Of a DNA stretch of 64,000 nt, positions 25,975-36,103 are shown in pieces (position 1 is the stretch's first letter; every line of letters starts with the position of its first letter). The position numbers and the translations under genes are program-made. The DNA is from Aureimonas sp. AU22 (GTDB lineage: Bacteria; Pseudomonadota; Alphaproteobacteria; Rhizobiales; Rhizobiaceae). The notes beneath the pieces were generated by a model. The model saw only the letters and a list, made by a program, of their open reading frames with translations. It was not told where the DNA came from and made no database searches. The stretch lies in assembly GCF_001463745.1 (NCBI RefSeq), contig NZ_BBWJ01000010.1:1-64000 (forward strand). The letters are read 5' to 3'.

Positions 25975-27102
25975 TCAAGGCCGGCGAGGCGCAGCGGTGC
26001 CGGAAAGCAGGCGGGAGACGAGCCGGGCGGTGTAGTCCACCATGGGCACGATGCGCCTGTAGTTGAGCCGCGTCGGTCCGATCACGCCGACCGCGCCGAT
26101 CACCCGGTCCTCGCCGTCGCTATAGGGAGCGATGACGAGCGAGGAGCCGGACATGGAGAAGAGCTTGTTCTCCGAGCCGATGAAGATGCGAACGCCGTTG
26201 CCCGCCTCCGCAAGGTCGATGAGCTCCATGATCGAGCTCTTCGACTCGAGATCGTCGAACAGGTGACGCAGGCGTTCAAGGTCGGGCGCGGCGGTGACGC
26301 TGTCGAGAAGGTTGGCGCGGCCGCGCACGATCAGCCGGGAGGGGTTGCCCGCTCCTCCGCCTGCCCAGACGGCGAGCCCGGCCTCCACGAGTTCCTGCGA
26401 CAGGTGATCGAGGGCCCGGGCGGTGTCGTCCTTGAGGGCCGCGATGCGGGTGCGCGCCTCGCTGAGCGTTCGCCCGACCACGTGGGCGTTGAGGAAGTTG
26501 GTGGCCTCGACGAGCTGGGCCGCCGTGATGCCGGGCGTCAGCTCCAGGACGCGGTTCTCGACCTCGCCGTTCTCGCCCACGAGCACGACGAGGGCGCGCG
26601 CGGCGTCGAGGCGGACGAACTCGATGTGCTTCAGGCGGATGTCGGCCTTGGAAGCCAGCACGATGCCCGCCCCCCGCGACAGGCCGGACAGGAGCTGCGA
26701 GGCCTCGGTGAGGAGCGCGTCGACCGGACGCCGCTCGCCCTCGTTGCGAACCCGCTCCTCGATCTCGAGGCGCTCGCGCTCGGGCAGGTCGCCGGTTTCC
26801 AGAAAGGCGTCGACGAAGAAGCGCAGGCCGATCTCGGTCGGCAGGCGCCCGGCCGAGACGTGCGGCGCATAGATGAGGCCGAGGGCTTCGAGATCCGACA
26901 TGACGTTGCGGATGGAGGCGGGCGAGAGCGACGAGGCGAGAAGACGCGACAGATTGCGCGACCCGACCGGCTCTCCCGATTCGAGGTAGCTATCGACGAT
27001 CAGCCGGAAAATCTCGCGCGAACGCTCGTCCAGCGTCTGGCCGAGGTCGAGGCGGCGGTCCAGCGAATCACGGGATAGGGACAGGTTGGGGCCGAGCTTC
27101 AT
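25975..27102 (-). CDS. hrcA: Heat-inducible transcription repressor HrcA
   Basis: HrcA (375 aa) represses chaperonin genes by binding CIRCE. The N-terminal winged helix is clear ([57 protein letters not shown]), followed by the GAF-like and dimerisation domains, ending [15 protein letters not shown] chose the ATG at 27102 ([10 protein letters not shown]); one at 27141 would add 13 residues. No CIRCE element (TTAGCACTC-N9-GAGTGCTAA) is seen in this window, so its targets are elsewhere. It is transcribed divergently from the NCS1 permease. Confidence 0.95.
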   Translation of the reverse strand: MKLGPNLSLSRDSLDRRLDLGQTLDERSREIFRLIVDSYLESGEPVGSRNLSRLLASSLSPASIRNVMSDLEALGLIYAPHVSAGRLPTEIGLRFFVDAFLETGDLPERERLEIEERVRNEGERRPVDALLTEASQLLSGLSRGAGIVLASKADIRLKHIEFVRLDAARALVVLVGENGEVENRVLELTPGITAAQLVEATNFLNAHVVGRTLSEARTRIAALKDDTARALDHLSQELVEAGLAVWAGGGAGNPSRLIVRGRANLLDSVTAAPDLERLRHLFDDLESKSSIMELIDLAEAGNGVRIFIGSENKLFSMSGSSLVIAPYSDGEDRVIGAVGVIGPTRLNYRRIVPMVDYTARLVSRLLSGTAAPRRP

Positions 27103-27326
27103 CACGCCATCGAATATATGAGCCGCGCCCGGCGCGGCCAAGCGGCGCGAGGACGCGGGAGATGTGTTTTCCGCCTCCGCGACGTCCGTTCCAGCCGACG
27201 GTCGGCAGCGTTGATGCCCCTACGGCCCGTCCCTGCCCGATGCCGAGCAACCCTTTGCAACCAGCCTGAACATCACGTTACTGTGACACACGCACGTGGC
27301 GCAGACTACGGCATGGGGAGGACGGA

Positions 27327-28778
27327 ATGACGATACCGCAGGGCGCTTCGCCGCAACTCTACAACGAGGATCTCGCACCGGCCAGGGAGCGCAACTGGGG
27401 CGCCTTCTCGATCTTCAACGTCTGGACATCGGACGTGCACAGCCTTTGGGGATACTATCTCGCTGCCAGCCTGTTCCTGTTCTGCGGCAGCTTCCTGAAC
27501 TTCCTGATCGCGATCGGCATCGGCTCGCTGATCATCTTCGTGCTGATGCACATGGTTGGGCTTGCCGGGGTGCGCACCGGCGTGCCCTTTCCGGTTCTCG
27601 CCCGCGCCTCCTTCGGCATCTGGGGCGCCAACTTCCCGGCCATCGTGCGCGCGATCGTCGCCTGCTTCTGGTACGGCGCGCAGACGGCGGCGGCGTCCGG
27701 CGCGATCGTGGCGCTCCTGATCCGCAACGACAGCCTGCTCGCCTTCCATCAGTCGAGCCACATGCTCGGCCACTCCACCCTCGAGGTGATCTCCTATGTC
27801 GTCATCTGGGGCCTGCAGCTCCTGATCATCCAGAACGGCATGGAAACGGTGCGAAAGTTCCAGGACTGGGCCGGACCGGCGGTCTGGGTGATGATGCTCC
27901 TGCTGGCCGTCTACCTCGTCGTGAAGGCGGGCGGTTTCTCGTTCCAGCACACGATCCCGATGGACGTGCTTCTGGAGAAGACGAAGGATGCGGGCGTGCC
28001 CGGCGTGCCGGGTTCGATCGCCGCCCTCGGGGCCGTCGCCGCGATCTGGGTCACCTACTTCTCGGCGCTCTACCTCAACTTCTGCGACTTCTCGCGCTAC
28101 TGCCCGAGCGAGCGGTCGCTGACGGTGGGAAACCTCTGGGGCCTGCCGGTCAATCTCATCCTGTTCTCGCTGGTGGCGGGCGTCACCACCATCGCCGCCT
28201 ACACCGTCTACGGCGAGGTGCTGCTGCATCCCGACCAGATCTCGGCGAAGTTCGACAGCTGGTTCCTGGCGCTTCTGGCGGCGCTGACCTTCGCGGTCGC
28301 CACGCTCGGCATCAACGTCGTCGCCAACTTCGTTTCGCCGGCCTTCGACTTCGCCAACGTCTTTCCGAGGCACATCGACTTCAAGAAGGGCGGCTACATC
28401 GCGGCGCTGATCGCGCTCCTGCTCTATCCGTTCGCGCCCTGGGAAGGGGGAGCCGCGCACTTCGTCAACATGATCGGCAACACGATGGGTCCGATCTTCG
28501 GCGTGATGATGGTCGACTACTACCTGATCCGAAGGGGCCGGGTGGATGTGCAGGCGCTCTATCGCGAGGACGGCGAGTTCCGCTTCGACAACGGCTGGCA
28601 CGTCAATGCGCTGATCGCGGCCGCCATCGGCATCGTGTTCTCCTCGATCCTGCCGGGAATGACCTCGCTCATGCCGGCGTGGTGGGGCGTCTACGGCTGG
28701 TTCTTCGGGGTCGCGATCGCTGGCGGGATCTATTACGCGCTGCGCTCCTCGCGCATCGGAAGGCCCTATCCAGCCTGA
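27327..28778 (+). CDS. NCS1 family nucleobase/hydantoin:cation symporter
   Basis: This 483-aa permease has about twelve membrane segments. Typical NCS1 features are the N-terminal NEDLAPARERNWGAFSIFNVW, then GYYLAASLFLFCGS, GVPFPVLARASFGIWGANFP, and NFVSPAFDFANVFPRHIDFKKGGYI in the second half. NCS1 transporters import purines, pyrimidines, allantoin, hydantoin or related vitamins with a cation; the exact substrate cannot be read and no catabolic genes adjoin. A GGGGAGGA ribosome site lies before the ATG at 27327. A GC-rich hairpin follows the stop. Confidence 0.88.
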   Translation: MTIPQGASPQLYNEDLAPARERNWGAFSIFNVWTSDVHSLWGYYLAASLFLFCGSFLNFLIAIGIGSLIIFVLMHMVGLAGVRTGVPFPVLARASFGIWGANFPAIVRAIVACFWYGAQTAAASGAIVALLIRNDSLLAFHQSSHMLGHSTLEVISYVVIWGLQLLIIQNGMETVRKFQDWAGPAVWVMMLLLAVYLVVKAGGFSFQHTIPMDVLLEKTKDAGVPGVPGSIAALGAVAAIWVTYFSALYLNFCDFSRYCPSERSLTVGNLWGLPVNLILFSLVAGVTTIAAYTVYGEVLLHPDQISAKFDSWFLALLAALTFAVATLGINVVANFVSPAFDFANVFPRHIDFKKGGYIAALIALLLYPFAPWEGGAAHFVNMIGNTMGPIFGVMMVDYYLIRRGRVDVQALYREDGEFRFDNGWHVNALIAAAIGIVFSSILPGMTSLMPAWWGVYGWFFGVAIAGGIYYALRSSRIGRPYPA

Positions 28779-28800
28779 CCGGGCGCGTCGGGCGGCATCA

Positions 28801-28828
28801 TCGGGGGATCCGGGCCTGGATCCCCCGA
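28801..28828 (+). terminator. Hairpin downstream of the NCS1 permease
   Basis: TCGGGGGATCC (28801-28811) pairs perfectly with GGATCCCCCGA (28818-28828) around a six-base loop. It lies 22 bp after the permease stop. There is no T-run, so efficiency as an intrinsic terminator is uncertain, but position and stem strength favour a transcript-end role before rph. Confidence 0.5.
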
Positions 28829-28928
28829 GCCGCCTTCAAGCGCGCATCACCTGTCCCGGCGCTTCCGGTTCCCGGCGGCATGCGTTAAGGAGACCGCAAC
28901 ACTTCCCCGAGCCTTGAGCGGACATCCG

Positions 28929-29648
28929 ATGCGGCCTTCCAAACGCCAGAACGAAGAATTGCGGCCGGTTTCACTGGAGCGTAGCGTCTCGCGCCATGCC
29001 GAGGGCTCGTGCCTCGTCAAGTTCGGCGACACGCACGTGCTCTGCGCGGCCAGCCTCGAAGAGCGCGTGCCGGGCTGGCTGAAGAACACCGGCAAGGGCT
29101 GGGTGACGGCGGAATACGGCATGCTGCCGCGCGCCACGGGCGAGCGCATGCGCCGCGAGGCGGCGAGCGGCAAGCAGTCCGGCCGCACGCAGGAGATCCA
29201 GCGCCTGATCGGCCGTAGCTTGCGCGCCGTGGTGGACCTCGGGGCGCTCGGCGAGCGCCAGATCACGGTGGACTGCGACGTGATCCAGGCCGACGGCGGC
29301 ACACGCACCGCCGCCATCACCGGCGCCTTCGTCGCCCTGTCCGACTGCCTCGCCTGGATGGAAACGCGCGGCATGGTGAAGCGCGAGGCCGTCCTGAAGG
29401 ATCATGTCGCGGCGATCTCCTGCGGCATCCACCAGGGGCAGCCAGTGCTCGACCTCGACTACATCGAAGATTCGGCGGCGCACACGGACGCCAACTTCGT
29501 GATGACCGGGCGCGGCGGCATCGTCGAGATCCAGGGCACGGCCGAGGGCGAGCCGTTCTCGCGCGCCGAACTCGACGCCCTTCTCGGGCTCGCCGAGGGC
29601 GGCATCGCACAGCTGGTCGAACGGCAGAAGGCGGTGCTCGGCGCCTGA
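28929..29648 (+). CDS. rph: Ribonuclease PH
   Basis: RNase PH (239 aa) trims tRNA 3' ends by phosphorolysis. The N-terminus [21 protein letters not shown] and blocks [34 protein letters not shown], the [12 protein letters not shown] phosphate-site region and [13 protein letters not shown] are characteristic. I chose the ATG at 28929 rather than 28914. rdgB follows 38 bp later, the common rph-rdgB pairing. Confidence 0.96.
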   Translation: MRPSKRQNEELRPVSLERSVSRHAEGSCLVKFGDTHVLCAASLEERVPGWLKNTGKGWVTAEYGMLPRATGERMRREAASGKQSGRTQEIQRLIGRSLRAVVDLGALGERQITVDCDVIQADGGTRTAAITGAFVALSDCLAWMETRGMVKREAVLKDHVAAISCGIHQGQPVLDLDYIEDSAAHTDANFVMTGRGGIVEIQGTAEGEPFSRAELDALLGLAEGGIAQLVERQKAVLGA

Positions 29649-29686
29649 GCCGCGCCCGCCGCCAGAGAACGGAAGCGTTTCCACCC

Positions 29687-30340
29687 ATGACCCACGCCCT
29701 GCCCCTCGATCCCGCCGCCGGCCCGCTGCTCGTCGCCAGCCACAACGCCGGCAAGATCGCCGAATTCCGCGAGCTGCTCGCCCCCCTCGGCTTCGAGGTG
29801 GTCTCGGCAGCCGACAAGGGCCTTCCCGAGCCCGAGGAAACCGGCGCGACCTTCGAGGAGAACGCCGGAATCAAGGCGCTCGCGGCGGCGCGAGCCACCG
29901 GCCTTCCCGCGCTGTCGGACGACTCCGGTCTCGCCGTCGATGCGCTCGGCGGCGATCCCGGCATCTACTCGGCGCGCTGGGCGGGTCCCGCCAAGGATTT
30001 CACCATGGCCATGCGCCAGGTGGAGGAGAAGCTCCAGGCAGCAGGCGCGGCGACCCCGGAGCGGCGCACGGGGCGCTTCGTCGCCGTTCTCTGCCTCGCC
30101 TTCCCCGATGGCGGGACGCGCGAGTTCCGCGGCGAGATCGAGGGCACGATCGTCTGGCCGCCGCGCGGGAGCCTCGGCTTCGGCTACGATCCCTGCTTCC
30201 TGCCTGAAAACGAGACCCGCACCTTCGGCGAGATGTCGTCGGAGGAGAAGCACGGCTGGGTGCCGGGCGAGGAGCGGGCGCTGTCGCACCGCGCGCGGGC
30301 CTTCCGCCTCTTCGCGCGAGAGGCTCTCGGCGTCTCGTGA
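29687..30340 (+). CDS. rdgB: XTP/dITP diphosphatase (HAM1 family)
   Basis: This 217-aa house-cleaning enzyme hydrolyses ITP, dITP and XTP to monophosphates. Diagnostic motifs are the [14 protein letters not shown] start, the catalytic [26 protein letters not shown] (split across residues ~72-98) and [11 protein letters not shown]. Its stop overlaps the GTG start of hemW by four bases. Confidence 0.95.
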   Translation: MTHALPLDPAAGPLLVASHNAGKIAEFRELLAPLGFEVVSAADKGLPEPEETGATFEENAGIKALAAARATGLPALSDDSGLAVDALGGDPGIYSARWAGPAKDFTMAMRQVEEKLQAAGAATPERRTGRFVAVLCLAFPDGGTREFRGEIEGTIVWPPRGSLGFGYDPCFLPENETRTFGEMSSEEKHGWVPGEERALSHRARAFRLFAREALGVS

Positions 30341-31536
30341 CCGTGGCCCTGCGCTCCCTGTCGGCGATCCGCCCCTACACGCCGCCGGCCGGCGATCCCG
30401 GCTTCGGGGTCTATGTCCATTGGCCGTTCTGCGCGGCCAAGTGCCCGTATTGCGACTTCAACAGCCATGTCCGCCACGAGCCGGTCGACCAGGCGCGCTT
30501 CGTCGCCGCCTTCCGGCGGGAACTGGCGACCCAGGCGAAGCGCTCCGGCGGCGAGACGGTGACCTCGATCTTCCTGGGCGGTGGAACGCCGAGCCTGATG
30601 GAGCCGGGAACGGTCGGCGCGATCCTCGACGAGATCGCGAGCCTCTGGACGGTCGCCGACGGTGCCGAGATCACGTTGGAGGCGAACCCCTCCTCCGTCG
30701 AGGCCGATCGCTTCCGGGGATACCGCGCGGCGGGCGTCAACCGCGTCTCGCTCGGCGTCCAGGCGCTGAACGACGTCGATCTGCGCCGTCTCGGGCGCCT
30801 CCACGACGTGTCGCAGGCGCTCGGCGCGATCCGGCTGGCGCGCGAGATCTTTCCGCGCCTGTCCTTCGACCTGATCTATGCCCGGCCGGGCCAGAGCGTC
30901 GCGGCCTGGGAGGCCGAGATCCGACAGGCGATCGGGCTCGCGGCCGATCACCTGTCGCTCTACCAGCTGACGATCGAGGAGGGCACCGCCTTCCATGCCC
31001 TTCACAAGGCCGGCAAGCTCCTCGTGCCGGACGGCGAGCTTTCGGCCGAACTCTACGAGGCGACGCAGCAGATCACGTTGTCTCACGGCCTGCCGGCCTA
31101 CGAGATCTCCAACCACGCGGTGCCGGGAGCGGAATCGCGCCACAACCTCACCTACTGGCGCTACGGCCTTTATGCCGGCGTCGGCCCCGGCGCGCACGGA
31201 CGGCTTCCGGGGCCGGACGGGGCGCGCCATGCCGTCGCCAACGAGAAGCACCCGGAAACCTGGCTGCGCATGGTCGAGGACTGGGATTCGGGCCATGTCG
31301 AGGACTTGCCCCTGGCTCTTCACGAGCAGGCGGACGAGCTGATGCTGATGGGCCTTCGCCTCGCGGAGGGCATGGACCTCCAGCGCTGGCAGGCGCTTTC
31401 CGGCCGCGATCTCGACCCCGAGACGGTCGCCGAGCTGACACGTCACGGCATGATCCAGCGTCTCGGCCGCGACCGCATCCGCGCGACGCCGGCCGGCATG
31501 CTGGTGCTCGACGCCGTGGTGGCGGATCTCGCGTGA
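30337..31536 (+). CDS. hemW: HemW, radical SAM heme chaperone-like protein
   Basis: This 399-aa radical SAM protein was formerly called coproporphyrinogen III oxidase-like. The cluster motif is [10 protein letters not shown] (CxxxCxxC), preceded by YVHWPF. Later blocks are [21 protein letters not shown] and the HemN C-terminal domain ([20 protein letters not shown]). HemW lacks the HemN N-terminal extension and is thought to deliver heme rather than oxidise coproporphyrinogen. Start is GTG at 30337, coupled to rdgB. Confidence 0.92.
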   Translation: MTVALRSLSAIRPYTPPAGDPGFGVYVHWPFCAAKCPYCDFNSHVRHEPVDQARFVAAFRRELATQAKRSGGETVTSIFLGGGTPSLMEPGTVGAILDEIASLWTVADGAEITLEANPSSVEADRFRGYRAAGVNRVSLGVQALNDVDLRRLGRLHDVSQALGAIRLAREIFPRLSFDLIYARPGQSVAAWEAEIRQAIGLAADHLSLYQLTIEEGTAFHALHKAGKLLVPDGELSAELYEATQQITLSHGLPAYEISNHAVPGAESRHNLTYWRYGLYAGVGPGAHGRLPGPDGARHAVANEKHPETWLRMVEDWDSGHVEDLPLALHEQADELMLMGLRLAEGMDLQRWQALSGRDLDPETVAELTRHGMIQRLGRDRIRATPAGMLVLDAVVADLA

Positions 31537-31874
31537 TCGCCTTCCCCGCCCCGACGCTGGCGGTCTACGCCCTCGCCGCGCTGGCCGAGATCGCCGGATG
31601 CTTCGCGCTCTGGGCCGTCCTCCGGCTGGACGCGTCGCGCTGGTGGCTCCTGCCGGGGCTCCTCTCGCTCGCCCTCTTCGCCTACGCGCTGACGCTGGTC
31701 GAGACCGAACACGCCGGCCGCGCCTACGCCGCCTATGGCGGCGTCTACATTCTCGGCTCGCTTCTGTGGTTGTGGGGCGCGGAAGGAGCGCGGCCGGACC
31801 GCTTCGACCTCGCCGGCGCAGCGCTCTGCCTCGTCGGCGCGGGCATCATCCTCTGGGCACCGAGAGGCGCATGA
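31533..31874 (+). CDS. ynfA: YnfA/UPF0060 family small membrane protein
   Basis: This 113-aa protein has four membrane helices. The [16 protein letters not shown] segment, [17 protein letters not shown] and [20 protein letters not shown] match the UPF0060 family, which resembles small multidrug resistance transporters. Start is GTG at 31533, overlapping the hemW stop; its own stop overlaps the rsmI ATG. All genes from rdgB to yraN are joined by 4-bp overlaps, so this is a single transcription unit. Confidence 0.9.
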   Translation: MIAFPAPTLAVYALAALAEIAGCFALWAVLRLDASRWWLLPGLLSLALFAYALTLVETEHAGRAYAAYGGVYILGSLLWLWGAEGARPDRFDLAGAALCLVGAGIILWAPRGA

Positions 31875-32800
31875 GCGAGGCGGACGGGTTCGAGGATACG
31901 CCGGGTGGCGTTCCCGAGGACGGGCGGACCGGCTACTCGGTGCGCGGCACGGCCTTCTCCGCCCCCCGGCCGGAGCCGGCGCTCTATCTTGTGGCGACGC
32001 CGATCGGCAACCTCTCCGACATCACCCTTCGCGCGCTCGAAACGATCGCCGGGGCCGACATCCTCGCCTGCGAGGACACGCGCCAGACCGGCAAGCTCCT
32101 GCAGCGCTACGGCATCCGGCGCCGGGCCTGGTCCTATCACGAGCATTCCGCCGCGAGCGCCGACGAGGCACTCCTCGCCGAGCTCGCGGCCGGTCGTTCC
32201 GTCGCGCTGGTCTCGGACGCCGGCACGCCGCTGGTCTCCGATCCCGGCTACCGGCTGGGCCGGGAGGCGATCGCGCGTGGGTTGCCTGTCATCCCCATCC
32301 CCGGAGCGTCCGCGCCCCTTGCCGCCCTCCTCGCCTCGGGCCTGCCGTCCGACGCCTTCTTCTTCGCCGGGTTCCTGCCGGCCCGGGAAAGCGGCCGCCG
32401 CGCGCGCCTGGAAAGCCTTGCCCGCGTGCCCGGCACGCTCCTGTTCTTCGAGGCGCCGCACCGGATCGCCGACAGCCTCGCCGACATGGCCGCCGTGCTC
32501 GGCCCCCGCCCGGCCGCCGTCTGCCGCGAGCTGACCAAGGCGTTCGAGACCATCTATCGCGGGCCATTGCCCGACCTCGCCGCCGAGTTCGCCACGATCG
32601 AGCGAGTGCGCGGAGAGATCGTCGTCTGCGTCGGCGGACCGGCGGACGAGGCCGACGAGGCGCCCGTCGACGTGGACGCGATCCTGCGCGGGCTGCTGGC
32701 CGAGATGAAGCCGGCGAAGGCCGCGCAAGAGGCGGTGAAGCTCACCGGCCTCTCCCGGCGCGACCTCTACCAACGCGCCCTGGCGCTCAAGGGCGAATGA
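31871..32800 (+). CDS. rsmI: 16S rRNA (cytidine-1402 2'-O) methyltransferase
   Basis: RsmI (309 aa) is a SAM-dependent ribosomal methylase with the tetrapyrrole-methylase fold. After a ~35-residue acidic N-terminal extension the family core begins [21 protein letters not shown]. Further blocks are [33 protein letters not shown] and [11 protein letters not shown]. The C-terminal [20 protein letters not shown] helix is typical. It overlaps yraN by four bases, the usual neighbour. Confidence 0.95.
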   Translation: MSEADGFEDTPGGVPEDGRTGYSVRGTAFSAPRPEPALYLVATPIGNLSDITLRALETIAGADILACEDTRQTGKLLQRYGIRRRAWSYHEHSAASADEALLAELAAGRSVALVSDAGTPLVSDPGYRLGREAIARGLPVIPIPGASAPLAALLASGLPSDAFFFAGFLPARESGRRARLESLARVPGTLLFFEAPHRIADSLADMAAVLGPRPAAVCRELTKAFETIYRGPLPDLAAEFATIERVRGEIVVCVGGPADEADEAPVDVDAILRGLLAEMKPAKAAQEAVKLTGLSRRDLYQRALALKGE

Positions 32801-33171
32801 GTTCCGACCGCTTGACCGAGCGCCGCGCGCGCTTCGCCAAGGGCCACCGCGCCGAATGGCTGGCCGCCTGGGCGCTGCGCCTCAAGGGCTACCGCATCCT
32901 CGCCGTGCGCCACCGCACCCGGCTCGGCGAAATCGACCTCGTCGCGCGACGGGGCGACACGGTCGCGATCGTCGAGGTAAAGGCACGCGCCACGCTGGTA
33001 GCCGCCATGGATGCCGTCACCCCGACCGCGCAGGCACGCATCGAGCGCGCCGCCGACCTCTGGCTGGGCAAGCAGCCCGACCACGCGCGCCTGTCGCTGC
33101 GCTTCGACATCGTCGCCGTCCTGCCCCGCCGCTGGCCGGTCCACGTCCCCAACGCCTGGGGCTCCGCCTGA
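32797..33171 (+). CDS. yraN: UPF0102 family nuclease-fold protein YraN
   Basis: This 124-aa protein has the endonuclease-like core [20 protein letters not shown], then [21 protein letters not shown], where the E, D and EVK residues form a PD-(D/E)XK-type active site. Family function is uncertain, though the fold suggests a Holliday-junction-resolvase-like nuclease. It begins in the rsmI stop codon, and an adenosine kinase follows 29 bp later. Confidence 0.92.
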   Translation: MSSDRLTERRARFAKGHRAEWLAAWALRLKGYRILAVRHRTRLGEIDLVARRGDTVAIVEVKARATLVAAMDAVTPTAQARIERAADLWLGKQPDHARLSLRFDIVAVLPRRWPVHVPNAWGSA

Positions 33172-33200
33172 CCTTTCCCCAACAAGGGCTTCCGTTCCGC

Positions 33201-34199
33201 ATGGCCGACTACGACCTTCTGACGATCGGCAACGCCATCGTCGACATCATCGCGCGCACCGACGACGCCTTCCTCAGGGAAGCCGGCATCGAGAAGGGCG
33301 CGATGACCCTGATCGACGCCTCGCGCGCCGAGGACCTCTACGCCCGGATGGGACCGGCGACGGAAATGTCCGGCGGCAGCGCAGGCAACACGGTGGCCGG
33401 CCTCGTCTCGCTCGGCGGCACGGGCGCCTATTTCGGCAAGGTCTGCGACGATCAGCTCGGCCGCATCTTCGCCCACGACATCCAGTCGCTCGGCATCCGC
33501 TACGAGACCACGCCGCTGGTCGGCGAGCCGCCCACCGCCCGCTCCATGATCCTCGTCACCCCCGACGGCGAGCGGTCGATGAACACCTATCTCGGCGCCT
33601 GCGTCGAGCTTTCGCCCGCCGACGTCGTGGCGGAGATCGTGGCCGCCTCGCGCGTCACCTATTTCGAGGGCTATCTCTGGGATCCGCCGCGCGCCAAGGA
33701 CGCGATCCTCCAGGCGGCGAAGATCGCGCACGACGCCGGCCGCGAGGTCGCCATGACCCTGTCGGACAGTTTCTGCGTCCACCGCTACCGCGCCGAGTTC
33801 CTCGACCTCATGCGCTCGCGGACCGTCGACATCGTCTTCGCCAACGAGGCGGAGGCGCTCGCCCTCTACCAGACCGAGATCCTCGAGGAAGCGCTCCATC
33901 ATCTCGGCCAGGACGCCGGGCGCCTCGCCGTGGTCACGCGCGGACCGGACGGCTGCGTCACCGTCGAAGGTTCGACGATCCAGGCCTTTCCGGCAACCTT
34001 CGTGCCCCATGTCGTCGATACCACGGGCGCCGGCGATCTCTTCGCCTCGGGCTTCCTGCGCGGCTACACCGCCGGCCTCGACCACGCCCGCTCGGCGCGC
34101 CTCGGCGCCATCGCCGCCGGCCACATCATCAGCCAGATCGGCCCCCGCCCTCAGGTGCCGCTCGCCGCGCTGCCGGAGGTCCGGGCGATCCTGGGATAG
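33201..34199 (+). CDS. Adenosine kinase (PfkB family)
   Basis: This 332-aa carbohydrate/nucleoside kinase of the ribokinase superfamily begins MADYDLLTIGNAIVDIIART. It has the GGSAGNTVAGLVSLGG substrate block, the lid region (TARSMILVTPDGERSMNTYLGA), and the catalytic anion-hole motif VDTTGAGDLFASGFLRG. These are the usual features of alphaproteobacterial adenosine kinases, which salvage adenosine to AMP. The second copy of the structured repeat follows its stop directly. A different PfkB substrate is possible but less likely. Confidence 0.85.
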   Translation: MADYDLLTIGNAIVDIIARTDDAFLREAGIEKGAMTLIDASRAEDLYARMGPATEMSGGSAGNTVAGLVSLGGTGAYFGKVCDDQLGRIFAHDIQSLGIRYETTPLVGEPPTARSMILVTPDGERSMNTYLGACVELSPADVVAEIVAASRVTYFEGYLWDPPRAKDAILQAAKIAHDAGREVAMTLSDSFCVHRYRAEFLDLMRSRTVDIVFANEAEALALYQTEILEEALHHLGQDAGRLAVVTRGPDGCVTVEGSTIQAFPATFVPHVVDTTGAGDLFASGFLRGYTAGLDHARSARLGAIAAGHIISQIGPRPQVPLAALPEVRAILG

Positions 34200-34215
34200 G
34201 CTTGCGGCCAGGAAC

Positions 34216-34397
34216 GGCAGGGCTGCCGCCCCGGGCCCCGCTCGGGAAGGAATTCCAGAACCCTTCTTTTCATTCGACGATCTATCCAAAACGAAGGGGG
34301 CCGGTGGCCCCCTTCGTTTTGGACACTCTTCGAATGAGGTGGGGCCCAGGGGACATCATGTCCCCTGGCGGGGCGCAGGGGCAGCGCCCCTGCTCGC
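34216..34397. repeat. Structured dispersed repeat, copy 2
   Basis: This is the second copy of the element at 24917-25100, again between convergent genes (adenosine kinase and the comM-type ATPase). The central stem is a perfect 18-bp pairing (34285-34302 with 34306-34323), the next is 11 bp (34346-34368), and the last 8 bp (34375-34393). Both long stems differ in sequence from copy 1 but keep full pairing through matched changes on both arms. The second hairpin (around 34243-34259) has one mismatch here. Confidence 0.9.
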
Positions 34398-34413
34398 ATC
34401 CCGAACGCATACC

Positions 34414-35946
34414 CTACCCCACGACCGCAGGGCGCTCCGTCGCGACGCGGTAGCTGATGGCTTCGGCAAGGTGGGGGCGCCCGACGGTGTCGGCGCCGGC
34501 GAGGTCGGCCAGCGTGCGGGCGACCTTAAGGATGCGGTGGTAGGCTCGGGCCGAGAAGGCCATGCGCTCGGCGGCCTCGCGCAGGAGCTTGGCACCGGCC
34601 GCATCCGGCGCGGCGACGCGCTCGACGAGCGACGCCGAGCAGTGGGCGTTGAGGGTCGTCGCGGGCAGGCCAAGGGCCTCGTAGCGCCGGGCCTGGATCT
34701 GGCGGGCGTTTTCCACGCGGGCGCGCACCGTGGCGGAGGGCTCGGACGGGGCGACGGTGATGAGGTCGGCGGCAGTCACGGCGGGCACGTCGATGCGGAT
34801 GTCGATGCGATCGAGGAGCGGGCCCGAGATCCGGGCCTGGTAGTCCGAGGCGCAACGGGGTCCGCGCGCGCAGGTGTGGCCCGGCTCGCCGGCCATGCCG
34901 CATCGGCAGGGGTTCATGGCGGCGACGAGCTGGAAGCGGGCGGGATAGGTGACGCGGTAGTTGGCGCGCGCGATGACGCTTTCGCCGCTCTCGATCGGCT
35001 GGCGGAGCGAATCGAGGACGGCCGGCGAGAACTCCGGCAGCTCGTCGAGGAACAGGACGCCGCGATGGGCAAGCGACACCTCGCCGGGCCGGGTGCGCTG
35101 GCCGCCGCCGACCATGGCGGCCATGGAGGCGGAATGGTGGGGCGCGCGGAACGGCCGGCGGTCGGACAGGCGACCGTCGGAGAGTTCGCCCGCGATGGAG
35201 GCGATGCGCGACACGTCGAGGATCTCGGCCGGCACGAGCGGCGGCAGGATGGAGGGCAGGCGCCCAGCGAGCATCGACTTGCCCGAGCCGGGCGGCCCGC
35301 ACATCAGCATGTTGTGACCGCCGGCGGCCGCCACCTCCAGCGCGCGACGCGCGGAGGCCTGTCCGCGAATGTCGGCGAGATCGGGCAGGTCGGCGGCGGC
35401 GACGCGCACGGCGGGCTCGGGCCGGCCGAGAACCTGCGTGCCGCGGAAATGGTTGGCGATCTGGATCAGGCTGCGGGCGGCGACGATGGGCATGTCGACG
35501 CTGGCCCAGGCAGCCTCCGGACCGCCGGCCTCGGGACAGATCAGGCCGAGCCCGAGGTCGTGTGCGGCCATCGCAGCGGGCAGGACGCCCGCGACCGGCG
35601 AGACGGTGCCGCCGAGCGACAGTTCGCCGAGAACGAGGTACTCGGCAAGCTTCTCCGCCGGCAGCGCGCCGAGCGCGGCCATCAGCCCGAGCGCGATCGG
35701 CAGGTCGTAGTGCGAGCCCTCCTTCGGCAGGTCGGCCGGCGCGAGGTTGATCGTCACGCGTTTGGGCGGCATCGCCAGGCCCGAGGCGTGAAGGGCGGCC
35801 TGCACGCGCTCTCGGCTTTCCGCCACCGCCTTGTCGGCGAGGCCGACGATCTGCATGCCCATCTTGCCGGGCGCGACCATCACCTCGACGTCGACCGGAA
35901 TGGCGTCGACGCCCTGGAAGGCGACGGTCCTGACGCGTGAGATCAT
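34414..35946 (-). CDS. comM: YifB/ComM-type Mg-chelatase-like AAA ATPase
   Basis: This 510-aa protein has the ComM architecture. An N-terminal Lon-protease-like ChlI domain (DVEVMVAPGKMGMQIVGLADKAVAESRERV, split here over residues ~17-50) precedes the AAA core with Walker A GPPGSGKSMLAGRLPSILPP and Walker B VLFLDELPEF. A cysteine-bearing segment (NPCRCGMAGEPGHTCARGPRC) and a C-terminal Mg-chelatase domain follow. ComM helicases promote branch migration during natural transformation, but the gene is also widespread in species not known to be competent. The ATG is at 35946. Confidence 0.93.
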   Translation of the reverse strand: MISRVRTVAFQGVDAIPVDVEVMVAPGKMGMQIVGLADKAVAESRERVQAALHASGLAMPPKRVTINLAPADLPKEGSHYDLPIALGLMAALGALPAEKLAEYLVLGELSLGGTVSPVAGVLPAAMAAHDLGLGLICPEAGGPEAAWASVDMPIVAARSLIQIANHFRGTQVLGRPEPAVRVAAADLPDLADIRGQASARRALEVAAAGGHNMLMCGPPGSGKSMLAGRLPSILPPLVPAEILDVSRIASIAGELSDGRLSDRRPFRAPHHSASMAAMVGGGQRTRPGEVSLAHRGVLFLDELPEFSPAVLDSLRQPIESGESVIARANYRVTYPARFQLVAAMNPCRCGMAGEPGHTCARGPRCASDYQARISGPLLDRIDIRIDVPAVTAADLITVAPSEPSATVRARVENARQIQARRYEALGLPATTLNAHCSASLVERVAAPDAAGAKLLREAAERMAFSARAYHRILKVARTLADLAGADTVGRPHLAEAISYRVATERPAVVG

Positions 35947-36063
35947 GCTGGCCTGCCCCCGACCGGCTCAGCCGGCAGGGACACCGGCGCCAGAGGCTAA
36001 TCCGCCGAGGGTGGGCAAGGCAAGAACAGGAAGGGAACGAACTGGTGATCGTCCCCAGCGAAA

Positions 36064-36085
36064 AGGGGCGGCTCCCGCCGCCCCT
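36064..36085 (-). terminator. Intrinsic terminator of the SH3-domain gene
   Basis: The perfect 9-bp stem AGGGGCGGC / GCCGCCCCT has a four-base loop. Read on the minus strand it lies 18 bp past the SH3-protein stop and is followed by TTTT, so it fits a rho-independent terminator for that gene. Confidence 0.7.
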
Positions 36086-36103
36086 CGTATCCGTCCCGGC
36101 CGA

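Noticed and set aside
27103-27326. A CIRCE element near hrcA
   Set aside because: No TTAGCACTC-N9-GAGTGCTAA-like repeat is visible upstream of hrcA or grpE.
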